A DNA stretch of 64,000 bases, taken from positions 39,381 to 103,380 of the forward strand of contig CAYGOC010000004.1 of NCBI GenBank assembly GCA_964351495.1, given 5' to 3'. The notes under the pieces were generated by a model, which saw only the letters and a program-made list of their open reading frames with translations, was not told the DNA's origin and searched no databases. The stretch is from CAYGOC01 sp964351495. Its GTDB lineage: Bacteria > Chlamydiota > Chlamydiia > Chlamydiales > SM23-39. The translations under genes were made by a program, and so were the position numbers. Of this stretch, positions 57,305 to 64,000 are shown in pieces. The first letter of the stretch is position 1, and every line of letters begins with the position of its first letter.

Positions 57305-58338
57305 AAATTAGGGTAGAACAAAAACTCAAGCCCTTTTCTTTTTACAAAGGGGGATATGTGCCCCTCCCGGGGTCTTTCCTTTTTTTTCAAATTTTCCCAA
57401 CAGAAGTGACTGTTTTTTCTTTGGAGGGGATAGCTATAAAGCTCTTCTTCCCTATACAGGGACCTTTTTCTATTTTTTTGTATCAGGTGGATCTGGATAA
57501 GAAAAGAATAGAAGTTTCTTTGCGAAATGAAACAGGATTTTATTCCTACCATCTTTTTATAGAAAAAGGAGAGCTTGTCTTTTTTTTAGATAGGGGACCT
57601 TCTTTTTTAGTAAGGGAAAATAAGAAAGAGAGGGTGGTGCAAAAAAAAGAGCGTATAAGCTGGAATCTTTCTTTAAAGGAAGAATGCAGCTTTGAAGAAA
57701 AACTCTCTTTTGGTTCTTATAAAAAACAAGAGATAGAAAAGATTCTTTATAGAAAAGACCCTAAAGAGCTGTTTCCTTTCTGGTTTCATTTGGGAGGACT
57801 ATGTCCTAAAATAGAGGAACAAGTCTCTATCTTCCCTGAATGGGAAAAAGCTATTTTAGAAAGAAAAGGTTCTTTTTTACTACAAAGGCTTGCTCTTCTT
57901 TGGGAAGTAGCCTTTTCCGGTTTTTTTATTCCCTCTAGTGAAGATAAAACAAAACAAAACATTCCGTTTTTTCCTGAAAAGGAAAAGGTGCATCCCTACT
58001 TTTACTTGCAAGCGGGGGCAAGATGTATACGCTCTTTTTTCTTACAAGAGGAAAAAGGGGTTTTAAAACTTCTTCCTTCTCTTCCTAAGGAATTTCCTTT
58101 TGGGAGGATAAAAGGAGTCAACACTCTTTTTGGAAAGATAGATTTAGAGTGGTCTAAATTTAAGCCCAAAAAAGGCATTCTCTACGTAGAAAAAGAGGGC
58201 CCTCTTCTTATTTTATCCGGCTTTTCTCGGTTTCGAGTTCGCAGTAAAAAAAGAGAAAGAGGAACTTTCCATCTCTCTTCTGATGCTCTTTTTTTAAAAA
58301 AGGGGCAGATTCTTTATTTAGACCGATTTGAAAAATAA
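57301..58338 (+). CDS. conserved chlamydial hypothetical protein, possibly glycoside-hydrolase-like C-terminus
   Basis: 345 aa, translationally coupled to mtaB. The C-terminal segment LLPSLPKEFPFGRIKGVNTL...IDLEWSKFKPKKGIL resembles the C-terminal sandwich of GH65/GH95-type enzymes, where that loop precedes the last beta strands. The N-terminal half (SFYKGGYVPLPGSFLFFQIF) is not recognised and no catalytic centre could be assigned. Highly charged with many Phe; no signal peptide. Confidence 0.65.
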   Translation: MKIRVEQKLKPFSFYKGGYVPLPGSFLFFQIFPTEVTVFSLEGIAIKLFFPIQGPFSIFLYQVDLDKKRIEVSLRNETGFYSYHLFIEKGELVFFLDRGPSFLVRENKKERVVQKKERISWNLSLKEECSFEEKLSFGSYKKQEIEKILYRKDPKELFPFWFHLGGLCPKIEEQVSIFPEWEKAILERKGSFLLQRLALLWEVAFSGFFIPSSEDKTKQNIPFFPEKEKVHPYFYLQAGARCIRSFFLQEEKGVLKLLPSLPKEFPFGRIKGVNTLFGKIDLEWSKFKPKKGILYVEKEGPLLILSGFSRFRVRSKKRERGTFHLSSDALFLKKGQILYLDRFEK

Positions 58339-58339
58339 T

Positions 58340-58483
58340 CTATTTTTTACAAGCACACCCAGAAGAGCAGCCGCAAGTATCTTCACAGACGCACTCAGAA
58401 ATGTTACAATCCTCTTTTTTTTGCTCAGGGGAAGAGCAACAAGTAAATAACAAAGAAAAAAACAAGAAAAGTCCTTTTTTCAT
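58340..58483 (-). CDS. small Cys-rich lipoprotein (OmcA-like in character)
   Basis: 47 aa: MKKGLFLFFSLLFTC gives a lipobox (LLFTC), the mature part is rich in Cys (ten, C15 to C45; ECVCEDTCGCSSGCACKK at the end). GAGGGA lies about 7 nt before the ATG. Chlamydial envelopes are stabilised by disulfide-linked Cys-rich proteins, among them the small lipoprotein OmcA; homology to OmcA is not shown, only the same kind of protein. It is convergent with the 57301 gene. Confidence 0.7.
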   Translation of the reverse strand: MKKGLFLFFSLLFTCCSSPEQKKEDCNISECVCEDTCGCSSGCACKK

Positions 58484-58579
58484 ACACTAGATCCCTCTTT
58501 GAAGTTAATAGGTAGTAGATTCTTAAGATTCCTTATTTTTCCTTTGCTTTCAATCTAATTTTTGACAAAATCAAAAAAG

Positions 58580-59458
58580 ATGGAAACCCTAAAACGCCTC
58601 CCTTCTTTAGCCAAAGAGTATCTTTCCCTAACAAAACCGGGTATTTTGGTAGGGAATGGGATCAACGCTTTAGGAGGTTTTTTCTTAAGTTCTTCTTCTT
58701 TTGATTTTTTTCTTCTGTCCTATATGCTTTCAGGGCTCTTACTAGTGATGGCTTCTGCTTGTATTTGTAATAACTATATCGATCAAGAAATGGACTCTAA
58801 GATGGAAAGGACCAAAGCTAGAGCTTTTGTAAGGGGAACGATCTCTCCCAAAAAAGCCTTGGTGGTAGCCTCTTTTCTTTTCATATATGGAATTTTTGTT
58901 CTTTACGCCTATACGACTTTTTTAGCTGTTTTCTGCGCTTTTTTAGGCTTTTTTACCTATGTTGGTGTCTATAGTTTTTCTAAGTATTATGTAAGCTTTT
59001 CTACCCTTTTAGGGAGTATAGCTGGGGCCATGCCTCCTCTTGTAGGATACTTTTCTGTGAAGGGATCTGTGGATATCCCTTCTTTTTTGTTGTTTCTTCT
59101 CCTTGTCTCTTGGCAGATGCCCCATTTTTTAGCGATTGCCATCTATAGAATGGAAGACTACAAAAGGGCAGATATTCCTACTGTTCCTATAAAAAAGGGG
59201 ATGGCCTCAACGAAAAAAGAGATGCTTTTTTATGTGGTTCTTTTTGTGGCAACCTCTTTTTTACTTCCTTTCTTTCTTCCTATGACCCTTTTTTACAAAG
59301 TAATCTTGTGTTCTTTAGGAGGATTTTGGCTTTTTCTTTCCATTCAGGGATTTTTCGAAAAAGAAGAAGCTTTATGGGCTAGAAAGATGTTCTTTTTTTC
59401 TCTTGTAGTGGTTTTGGGGCTTTTCATTTGTTTTGTAGAGAGATTTCTTTTTTTCTAA
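58580..59458 (+). CDS. ctaB: protoheme IX farnesyltransferase (heme O synthase)
   Basis: 292 aa from ATG 58580; a TTG at 58562 is in frame. UbiA superfamily: the first Asp-rich motif NNYIDQEMDSKMERTKAR (about 70-87), a second motif MEDYKRADIPTVP, and eight or nine hydrophobic helices. It attaches farnesyl to heme b to give heme O for terminal oxidases. The 3' end overlaps the convergent MFS gene by 35 bp. Confidence 0.93.
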   Translation: METLKRLPSLAKEYLSLTKPGILVGNGINALGGFFLSSSSFDFFLLSYMLSGLLLVMASACICNNYIDQEMDSKMERTKARAFVRGTISPKKALVVASFLFIYGIFVLYAYTTFLAVFCAFLGFFTYVGVYSFSKYYVSFSTLLGSIAGAMPPLVGYFSVKGSVDIPSFLLFLLLVSWQMPHFLAIAIYRMEDYKRADIPTVPIKKGMASTKKEMLFYVVLFVATSFLLPFFLPMTLFYKVILCSLGGFWLFLSIQGFFEKEEALWARKMFFFSLVVVLGLFICFVERFLFF

Positions 59459-61016
59459 AAGTGTTCCATAGGCTCAATAACAGGAGCAAAAGAGTTATGG
59501 TTAAGGAAACAAATCCAAAAATCCAATACCCATCTGCTACTGCTTGAAGATAAGACTCTATCTTTATCTGTTCTATAATTTTCGCTTTTGCAAGCTGGGT
59601 GACTTCACCGGAAAAAGAAGCTCCTTTATCAAAGATATACTCTTGTAGTTTAGTGAGGGTTTTTTGGTATCCCGGTAAAAAGGGATTTGTCGCTTCTGCA
59701 AACCTTGCCGAGTGAAAGATAGCTCGTTTAGTAGTAATAATTCCAAAAATCACGCCTCCATAGGTTCCTCCTAATTGTCTAAAGAAGGTAAGTAAAGTAG
59801 CAGCCTCAGAGGAATATTGAGAGGAGATGTTTTTTAAGGAAAAAGCGGTTATAGGCCCCAAAGAAAAAGCCATACCGAGTCCTCTTAAAAATAAGATAAA
59901 AAGGATAGTGTGGGAACCGGAGAGCCAAGAGATGGAGTAATTAAGAAAAAAGCTGATTACGATAAGGGAAAGGCCAAAAATTCCCAAAAAAAATCCGGAA
60001 ACTTTTTGGCTTACTATATTTACTAAAATAGAAAAAATTCCCATGGTCAGACCGTAAGTCATACAGATAAGACCTGTATGAAATCTGTCGTATCCTAAGA
60101 TGTTTTCCATAAGGGGGGCTAAAGAAGATAGCGTGACAAAAAAAGTAGCTCCCAAAACAAAAAGAGATAGGCATCCCAATAAAAAGCTAAAATCGTACAT
60201 TAAGAAAAAAGAAATAGTGGGGTTTTTAGATACTTTTTCCCTATAAAAGGTGATCAGAAAGGAGATAAAAGAAAACCCGAAGCAAAAAATAATAAAAGGA
60301 TCTCGCCACCCCCCTGCAGTAGAGGGTAAAGCCCCTTCTGATAGAGCGATCACCAAGAAAGCAATAAAAAAAATAAAAGAAAAATACCCCAAAAGATCCC
60401 ATTTTTTTAAAGGGTTTTTTTCTGTTTCTTTATGAAACAAAACAAGGAGGATTAGGCTTATAATTCCAACCGGAAACTGCCAAAAAAAGATAAGCCTCCA
60501 AGTATACTCCATGCTAAAATAGCCACTATATAAAGTCCCCAGCCCGAGTCCTGCTCCTAGGCCGAGTCCCAAGTAAAGATTTAAGGCCACTTTTAAGTTT
60601 TTAGGAGAGATGTTTTGGATAATTAAAGCCATTCCTACGGGAAAAATAAAGCCGGCGCCAACCCCTTCTATAAATCTTGCTAAGGACAAGGACCAAAAAT
60701 CAAAAGCAAAGCTAGAAAAAAGGGTTCCGAGTGTAAATAAACAAACGCCCCAAAAATAGCACTTTTTATAGCCAAATCGATCTGCTAATTTGTTGGCTAT
60801 AGGAACTATGCTGTTTATCCCTAAAAGATAGGCTGTGCTGACCCACTGAATCAAAGCGCCGTCAATGGCTAAAGATCCTTGTATAGCGCTACCTGCTATC
60901 ATAGAAGCTACAGCACAAAAGACAGCCATCATAGAAGGAATAATCACGTTGACTACAATAATCCAACCTCTTGTCTCTTCTGAAACGATATGAAGAAGAG
61001 GCTCCTTCCATTGCAT
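59424..61016 (-). CDS. DHA2-family MFS exporter (EmrB/QacA type)
   Basis: 530 aa with about 14 hydrophobic helices. Motif WVSTAYLLGINSIVPIANKLADRFGYKKCYFWG contains the MFS motif-A-like loop, followed by RFIEGVGAGFIFPVG and LNLYLGLGLGAGLGLGTLYSG. Paired with the adaptor gene 7 bp upstream, it would form an EmrAB-type drug or toxin exporter; no dedicated outer-membrane channel gene is nearby, but the TolC-like protein at 48213-49709 could serve. Confidence 0.92.
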   Translation of the reverse strand: MQWKEPLLHIVSEETRGWIIVVNVIIPSMMAVFCAVASMIAGSAIQGSLAIDGALIQWVSTAYLLGINSIVPIANKLADRFGYKKCYFWGVCLFTLGTLFSSFAFDFWSLSLARFIEGVGAGFIFPVGMALIIQNISPKNLKVALNLYLGLGLGAGLGLGTLYSGYFSMEYTWRLIFFWQFPVGIISLILLVLFHKETEKNPLKKWDLLGYFSFIFFIAFLVIALSEGALPSTAGGWRDPFIIFCFGFSFISFLITFYREKVSKNPTISFFLMYDFSFLLGCLSLFVLGATFFVTLSSLAPLMENILGYDRFHTGLICMTYGLTMGIFSILVNIVSQKVSGFFLGIFGLSLIVISFFLNYSISWLSGSHTILFILFLRGLGMAFSLGPITAFSLKNISSQYSSEAATLLTFFRQLGGTYGGVIFGIITTKRAIFHSARFAEATNPFLPGYQKTLTKLQEYIFDKGASFSGEVTQLAKAKIIEQIKIESYLQAVADGYWIFGFVSLTITLLLLLLSLWNTFRKKEISLQNK

Positions 61017-61023
61017 GAGAAAA

Positions 61024-61938
61024 CTACCTTTTAAAGATTTTTACTTCACAAGACATTCCGGGAAAAAGAGAAATTTGGGGAGATCTTTTAGGGTAATCGA
61101 TACTGATTTTTATCGGGATTCTTTGCACTACTTTGGTAAAATTGCCACTCGCATTTTCCGGAGGAATTAAAGCAAACTGAGAAGAAGAAGAGGCTTTGAT
61201 TACAAAGACATGCCCATGAAGCTCTAAATCAGGATAGGCATCTATTCGGATTTTTACGGGGCTGCCTACTTTAATAGAAGAGAGCTTAGTCTCTTCCAAT
61301 TTTGCTGTTATCCAAAGATTTTTTAAGTCATTGAGTTCAAAAAGAGGCTGCCCAAATCTAGCCACGTCTCCTGCTAAAATCCACCTTTTTGCAATGATCC
61401 CATCTCTTGGGGCAAATACTTGTGTATGTTCTAACTTGGTTTTTATCACTTCTAAGGAAGCTTGCGCATTCTCTTTTTGCTTTTGGGCCATTTCCCATTC
61501 TTTTTCAGCCATTTGGTAGTTTTTTTTGGTATGGTCAAAGTCTAAAAAAGAGAGAATTTCTTTTTCATATTCCTGCTTGGCAACGGTGTAGTCGTCCCGG
61601 AGCTTTTGTAGGTGAATTTCCCTTAACTCTATTTTTTTTTGTAAAAAGGAGAGAGTTGTTTCTGCTTCTTTTTTTTCTGCTTCTAATATACTGGTGTCTA
61701 AATCGCAGATGAGGTCTCCTTTTTTTACAAAGTCTCCTTCATCTACGTAAAGGCGGGTAATCCTAGCCTCTATATCAGGGCTTAAAGAGACTTGAAACCC
61801 TTCTATGTAGGCATCATTGGTCCATACGTACTTGCTTCTTTTATGAACCCAAAAAAACCCCCCTAAAACTAGGAGGGCTATTAAAGAAACTAAGAAAAGC
61901 CGTAACGGCTTTTCTTGTAGTTTTTTTAAAAAATCCAT
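61024..61938 (-). CDS. EmrA/HlyD-family secretion adaptor
   Basis: 304 aa. One N-terminal transmembrane helix (about 13-31), lipoyl halves (YVDEGDFVKKGDLICDLDTS and HTQVFAPRDGIIAKRWILAG), a coiled-coil hairpin (about 75-165) and a C-terminal barrel ending LFPGMSCEVKIFKR. It links the MFS pump in the inner membrane to an outer-membrane channel. The second gene of a three-gene minus-strand operon, starting 4 bp after the 61943 gene. Confidence 0.9.
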   Translation of the reverse strand: MDFLKKLQEKPLRLFLVSLIALLVLGGFFWVHKRSKYVWTNDAYIEGFQVSLSPDIEARITRLYVDEGDFVKKGDLICDLDTSILEAEKKEAETTLSFLQKKIELREIHLQKLRDDYTVAKQEYEKEILSFLDFDHTKKNYQMAEKEWEMAQKQKENAQASLEVIKTKLEHTQVFAPRDGIIAKRWILAGDVARFGQPLFELNDLKNLWITAKLEETKLSSIKVGSPVKIRIDAYPDLELHGHVFVIKASSSSQFALIPPENASGNFTKVVQRIPIKISIDYPKRSPQISLFPGMSCEVKIFKR

Positions 61939-61942
61939 GGTC

Positions 61943-62326
61943 TTAACTAAAAAACCCCATACCTCCTAGGTAAGCTCCTAAAACTAAAAGAGCCCATCCT
62001 AGCCAGTAATACTTCTCTCCGGTTAAGAGATGCTTTAGTTTTTTGGAAAAGGAATCGGTAAAAAACACCCGAAAAAATCCGTTTATAAGAATAGCCCAGC
62101 CTACAAGAGTGATAAGCAGAGTCCAGTCCTTATACCAGTCGTTATGAAGGTGTATAATCACCATACCAATTAATATTGAAAGATACCCAGAAAACAAAAG
62201 CATAGACTTGCTTTGAACAAAGTCTTTCATAACAGGTCTTGTTTTGTCTGGTATTATGATCATAGAAGCTCCCATTACGAAAAGGTATACTCCCAAGATC
62301 TGTGCTAACGCTATAGAAAGCTCCAT
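61943..62326 (-). CDS. small four-helix membrane protein of the emrAB operon
   Basis: 127 aa from ATG 62326, with AAGGAG 6 nt upstream; a longer frame from 62380 lacks support. About four transmembrane helices (about 5-25, 40-60, 67-86 and 100-125). Not recognised. It is the first gene of the exporter operon. Confidence 0.7.
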   Translation of the reverse strand: MELSIALAQILGVYLFVMGASMIIIPDKTRPVMKDFVQSKSMLLFSGYLSILIGMVIIHLHNDWYKDWTLLITLVGWAILINGFFRVFFTDSFSKKLKHLLTGEKYYWLGWALLVLGAYLGGMGFFS

Positions 62327-62469
62327 AAGGTTCTCCTTGGTTCTTTTTTTCTCTGTATCAAAAAAAGAAAGACAATACAAGGAAATATTTAAAAAAATAA
62401 AAAACTAAATTAATTTAAAACAAAAGTATTCATCTGTTATCATGTCTTTAATAAAAAACACCTATTTTT

Positions 62470-62955
62470 ATGAAAAAAAGATTATTATTTTTATTGTTTT
62501 CTTCCTTTTCTCTTTTTGCTTCGGATCCTTTCCAGGTGCCTTTAGATGGAAAGCTGTATCTATCTAACTTAGATGAAAGCTTTTTAGAAAAAGAAGAGAG
62601 GTTAGGTTGGGTCTATGTGGTCAAGAGCTGGGGCAAAAAAAAGCTCTCTTTTTATCTGCCACACTTTCCCAAACAAGAGTCTTTTCCGGGGGGGCTTTTT
62701 CTAGAGGCTTCTCAAGAAGGGCTCACTTATACGGTAAAAATAGAACCTAAGACAAAAGATTTTTTGAAAAAAAGGGGAGTTATCCAAGAAAAACAGGACT
62801 CAAAAGGAGGATATGAGCTTTTTTTTCAAGATCATAAAGAGAAAATTATTCTCTTACAAAAAGACGTTGTAATCCTTTCTGTTTCAGGAGAAGGGTTTCA
62901 AAAGGAAGAAAAGTTTTTTAATTCCTTTCAAGAAATTACTCCCAAGAAAAAATAG
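62470..62955 (+). CDS. secreted hypothetical protein
   Basis: 161 aa. Clear signal peptide MKKRLLFLLFSSFSLFAS (cleavage near residue 18), then a Lys- and Phe-rich, beta-prone body with no recognised domain (FQVPLDGKLYLSNLDESFLE onward). Ends with a basic tail (TPKKK). Divergent from the exporter operon. Confidence 0.7.
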   Translation: MKKRLLFLLFSSFSLFASDPFQVPLDGKLYLSNLDESFLEKEERLGWVYVVKSWGKKKLSFYLPHFPKQESFPGGLFLEASQEGLTYTVKIEPKTKDFLKKRGVIQEKQDSKGGYELFFQDHKEKIILLQKDVVILSVSGEGFQKEEKFFNSFQEITPKKK

Positions 62956-63008
62956 CGTAAATAAAAAAATATCTGTTAAAATGCCCCTTTTTTAAGAGAC
63001 TCTAGAGC

Positions 63009-63857
63009 GTGTTTGATTCTATACAACTAGGACTTTTGGTTGCATCCGGGTGGTTTCGGGATAAGCAGATGGAGGCTTTAAGAGGTCCTTATATGGAAAC
63101 TCTAGAAGCAGGTTCCCGGGACTATAGAGTCTCTAATATAAAGGCGCTCTGTTTAGAGGGCTTTTATCTTTCCTTTGAAAGATTTTGTTTTTATCTTACA
63201 TCAGTTATTGAAAAAGGGGCTGGTTTTTATCGAGACATAAGGGAGAAAAAGATAAGCGTTTTTTCCTTTATGAGGGGAGCTTTAGAGCTTTTGGTATTTT
63301 CTCCTTTTTTGGGTAAGGCATTTCTTGCCAGAATTTTTGCTATAAAAGGAATGGAACTTTTAGTACATTTAATAACTCGCATAGCTCTTACTTTGGTTTT
63401 CCCCCATATCCTTTCCTATAACACCTCTGATAAAAAAAGAGCTTTACTTCCTCTTTTTAAGGTTAAAAATGGACTGTTTCCCCTTAGTAATTGGCTTGAG
63501 CCTTCTTTGGCTTGCCTATTACTAAAAGAGGACCTTCCTGCTCAAGACAAGTTTTTGTTTGTACTCAAAATTACAGAAGAGATGGAGAAAAAAAAGAAGG
63601 ATTGCACCAACCCTGTTCAAAAAGTATGGTTAGTATTTATGAAAAATATACTAGCTGCTCTTGTGGGGTTTTCCGTTTTTTACACCCTCTTTCTTATTTC
63701 TATAGATTCTCTTTTGGATAGAAATATAGCTTTTGAAAAAGCCTTTAAAGAGTGCGTCACAAAACTTTTCACTTTAGCGTTAATTCCCTTTTTTGCTTTG
63801 CATGTTACTTTTAAAGAAACAAAGATGGTTTTCTCGGAGCTTCATTTAAAGGACTAG
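63009..63857 (+). CDS. hypothetical protein with two hydrophobic lobes
   Basis: 282 aa with a GTG start (63009). Hydrophobic regions lie at about 92-140 (including GALELLVFSPFLGKAFLARI) and 212-275 (MKNILAALVGFSVFYTLFLI and a second segment), separated by a hydrophilic middle. Two hydrophobic lobes would fit an inclusion-membrane-like topology, but there is no motif to prove it. Confidence 0.6.
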   Translation: MFDSIQLGLLVASGWFRDKQMEALRGPYMETLEAGSRDYRVSNIKALCLEGFYLSFERFCFYLTSVIEKGAGFYRDIREKKISVFSFMRGALELLVFSPFLGKAFLARIFAIKGMELLVHLITRIALTLVFPHILSYNTSDKKRALLPLFKVKNGLFPLSNWLEPSLACLLLKEDLPAQDKFLFVLKITEEMEKKKKDCTNPVQKVWLVFMKNILAALVGFSVFYTLFLISIDSLLDRNIAFEKAFKECVTKLFTLALIPFFALHVTFKETKMVFSELHLKD

Positions 63858-63942
63858 AGCTAAAATCTTGCAGAAATTCTTGTGGGAAAAAGCTTTAGTC
63901 AGCTATTCTGGCTACTATCTTTCTGAAAAAGAGAGTTCTTGT

Positions 63943-64000
63943 GGGGGCTTAGCTTAGTTGGTAGAGCGTCTGATTTGCATTCAGAAGGTCAGGAGTTCGA
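63943..64000 (+). tRNA. tRNA-Ala (TGC), 3' end beyond window
   Basis: GGGGGCT acceptor 5' strand, D-arm GCTT-AGTTGGTA-GAGC, anticodon stem TCTGA/TCAGA with loop TTTGCAT (anticodon TGC), and the beginning of the T-arm (GGAGTTCGA). The acceptor 3' strand lies beyond position 64000. Confidence 0.93.

Noticed and set aside
1..64000. CRISPR arrays, rRNA genes or insertion-sequence transposases
   Set aside because: I looked for regularly spaced repeats, rRNA landmarks and DDE-type ORFs with terminal inverted repeats and found none.

Overview
The window looks like chromosomal DNA of a low-GC, obligate intracellular Chlamydiales bacterium outside the Chlamydiaceae. The reasons are established chlamydial gene blocks (tilS-ftsH-pnp-rpsO-tadA; rpmE-prfA-prmC-ffh-rpsP-trmD-rplS-rnhB-gmk-omega-like-metG-recD2; gatCAB), a Legionella-type (Lpg1974) outer-membrane protein as found in Simkania/Rhabdochlamydia/Waddlia-like lineages, and several secreted or inclusion-membrane-like proteins. 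The lineage is an inference from family content and gene order; no search was run. Two runs of N (13487-13496 and 55410-55509) show that this is a draft scaffold.

Layout. 1-5.9 kb: a DNA adenine methylase cut by the window edge, an ATP-grasp protein, a hot-dog thioesterase, an outer-membrane porin-like protein and two LptF/LptG permeases. 6-26.7 kb: a dense housekeeping block for translation, RNA decay, protein quality control and membrane targeting. 26.8-34.5 kb: an integrative element in the 3' end of tRNA-Asn, bounded by a 44-bp perfect direct repeat. It has a tyrosine integrase at the left end and, on the opposite strand, excisionase/AlpA-like proteins, a DUF3987 replication-type protein, a TerS-like HTH protein and HNH and GIY-YIG nucleases. 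No capsid or tail genes are visible, so it resembles a phage-satellite-like island. 34.5-36.9 kb: a second, decayed unit of the same tRNA-targeted tandem, with no integrase, holding a HigBA module (toxin frameshifted) and an MNT-HEPN module, and ending in a degenerate third copy of the tRNA-Asn att sequence.

37-44 kb: poorly known membrane or secreted proteins, then SodC, photolyase, RlmN and a stand-alone LigD-type 3'-phosphoesterase (oxidative, UV and DNA-end repair flavour). 44-49.7 kb: a complete tripartite RND efflux operon (OMF-MFP-RND). 49.7-53 kb: gatCAB. 53.1-56 kb: two probable host-interaction genes, one encoding a hydrophobic segment, a ubiquitin-like fold and a RING-H2 finger, the other a 14-residue-repeat coiled-coil protein. 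Both share a related upstream DNA module. 56-64 kb: MtaB, a chlamydial hypothetical, a tiny Cys-rich lipoprotein, heme O synthase, an EmrAB-type exporter, two unknown proteins and a tRNA-Ala cut by the right edge.

The strongest candidates for something new are the Ubl+RING protein with its co-regulated neighbour, and the organisation of the tRNA-Asn island. In the island a 26-bp inverted repeat built of 9-nt units frames the DUF3987 gene exactly, there is a small frameshifted second AlpA-like gene, and arm-type sites are visible at both ends.
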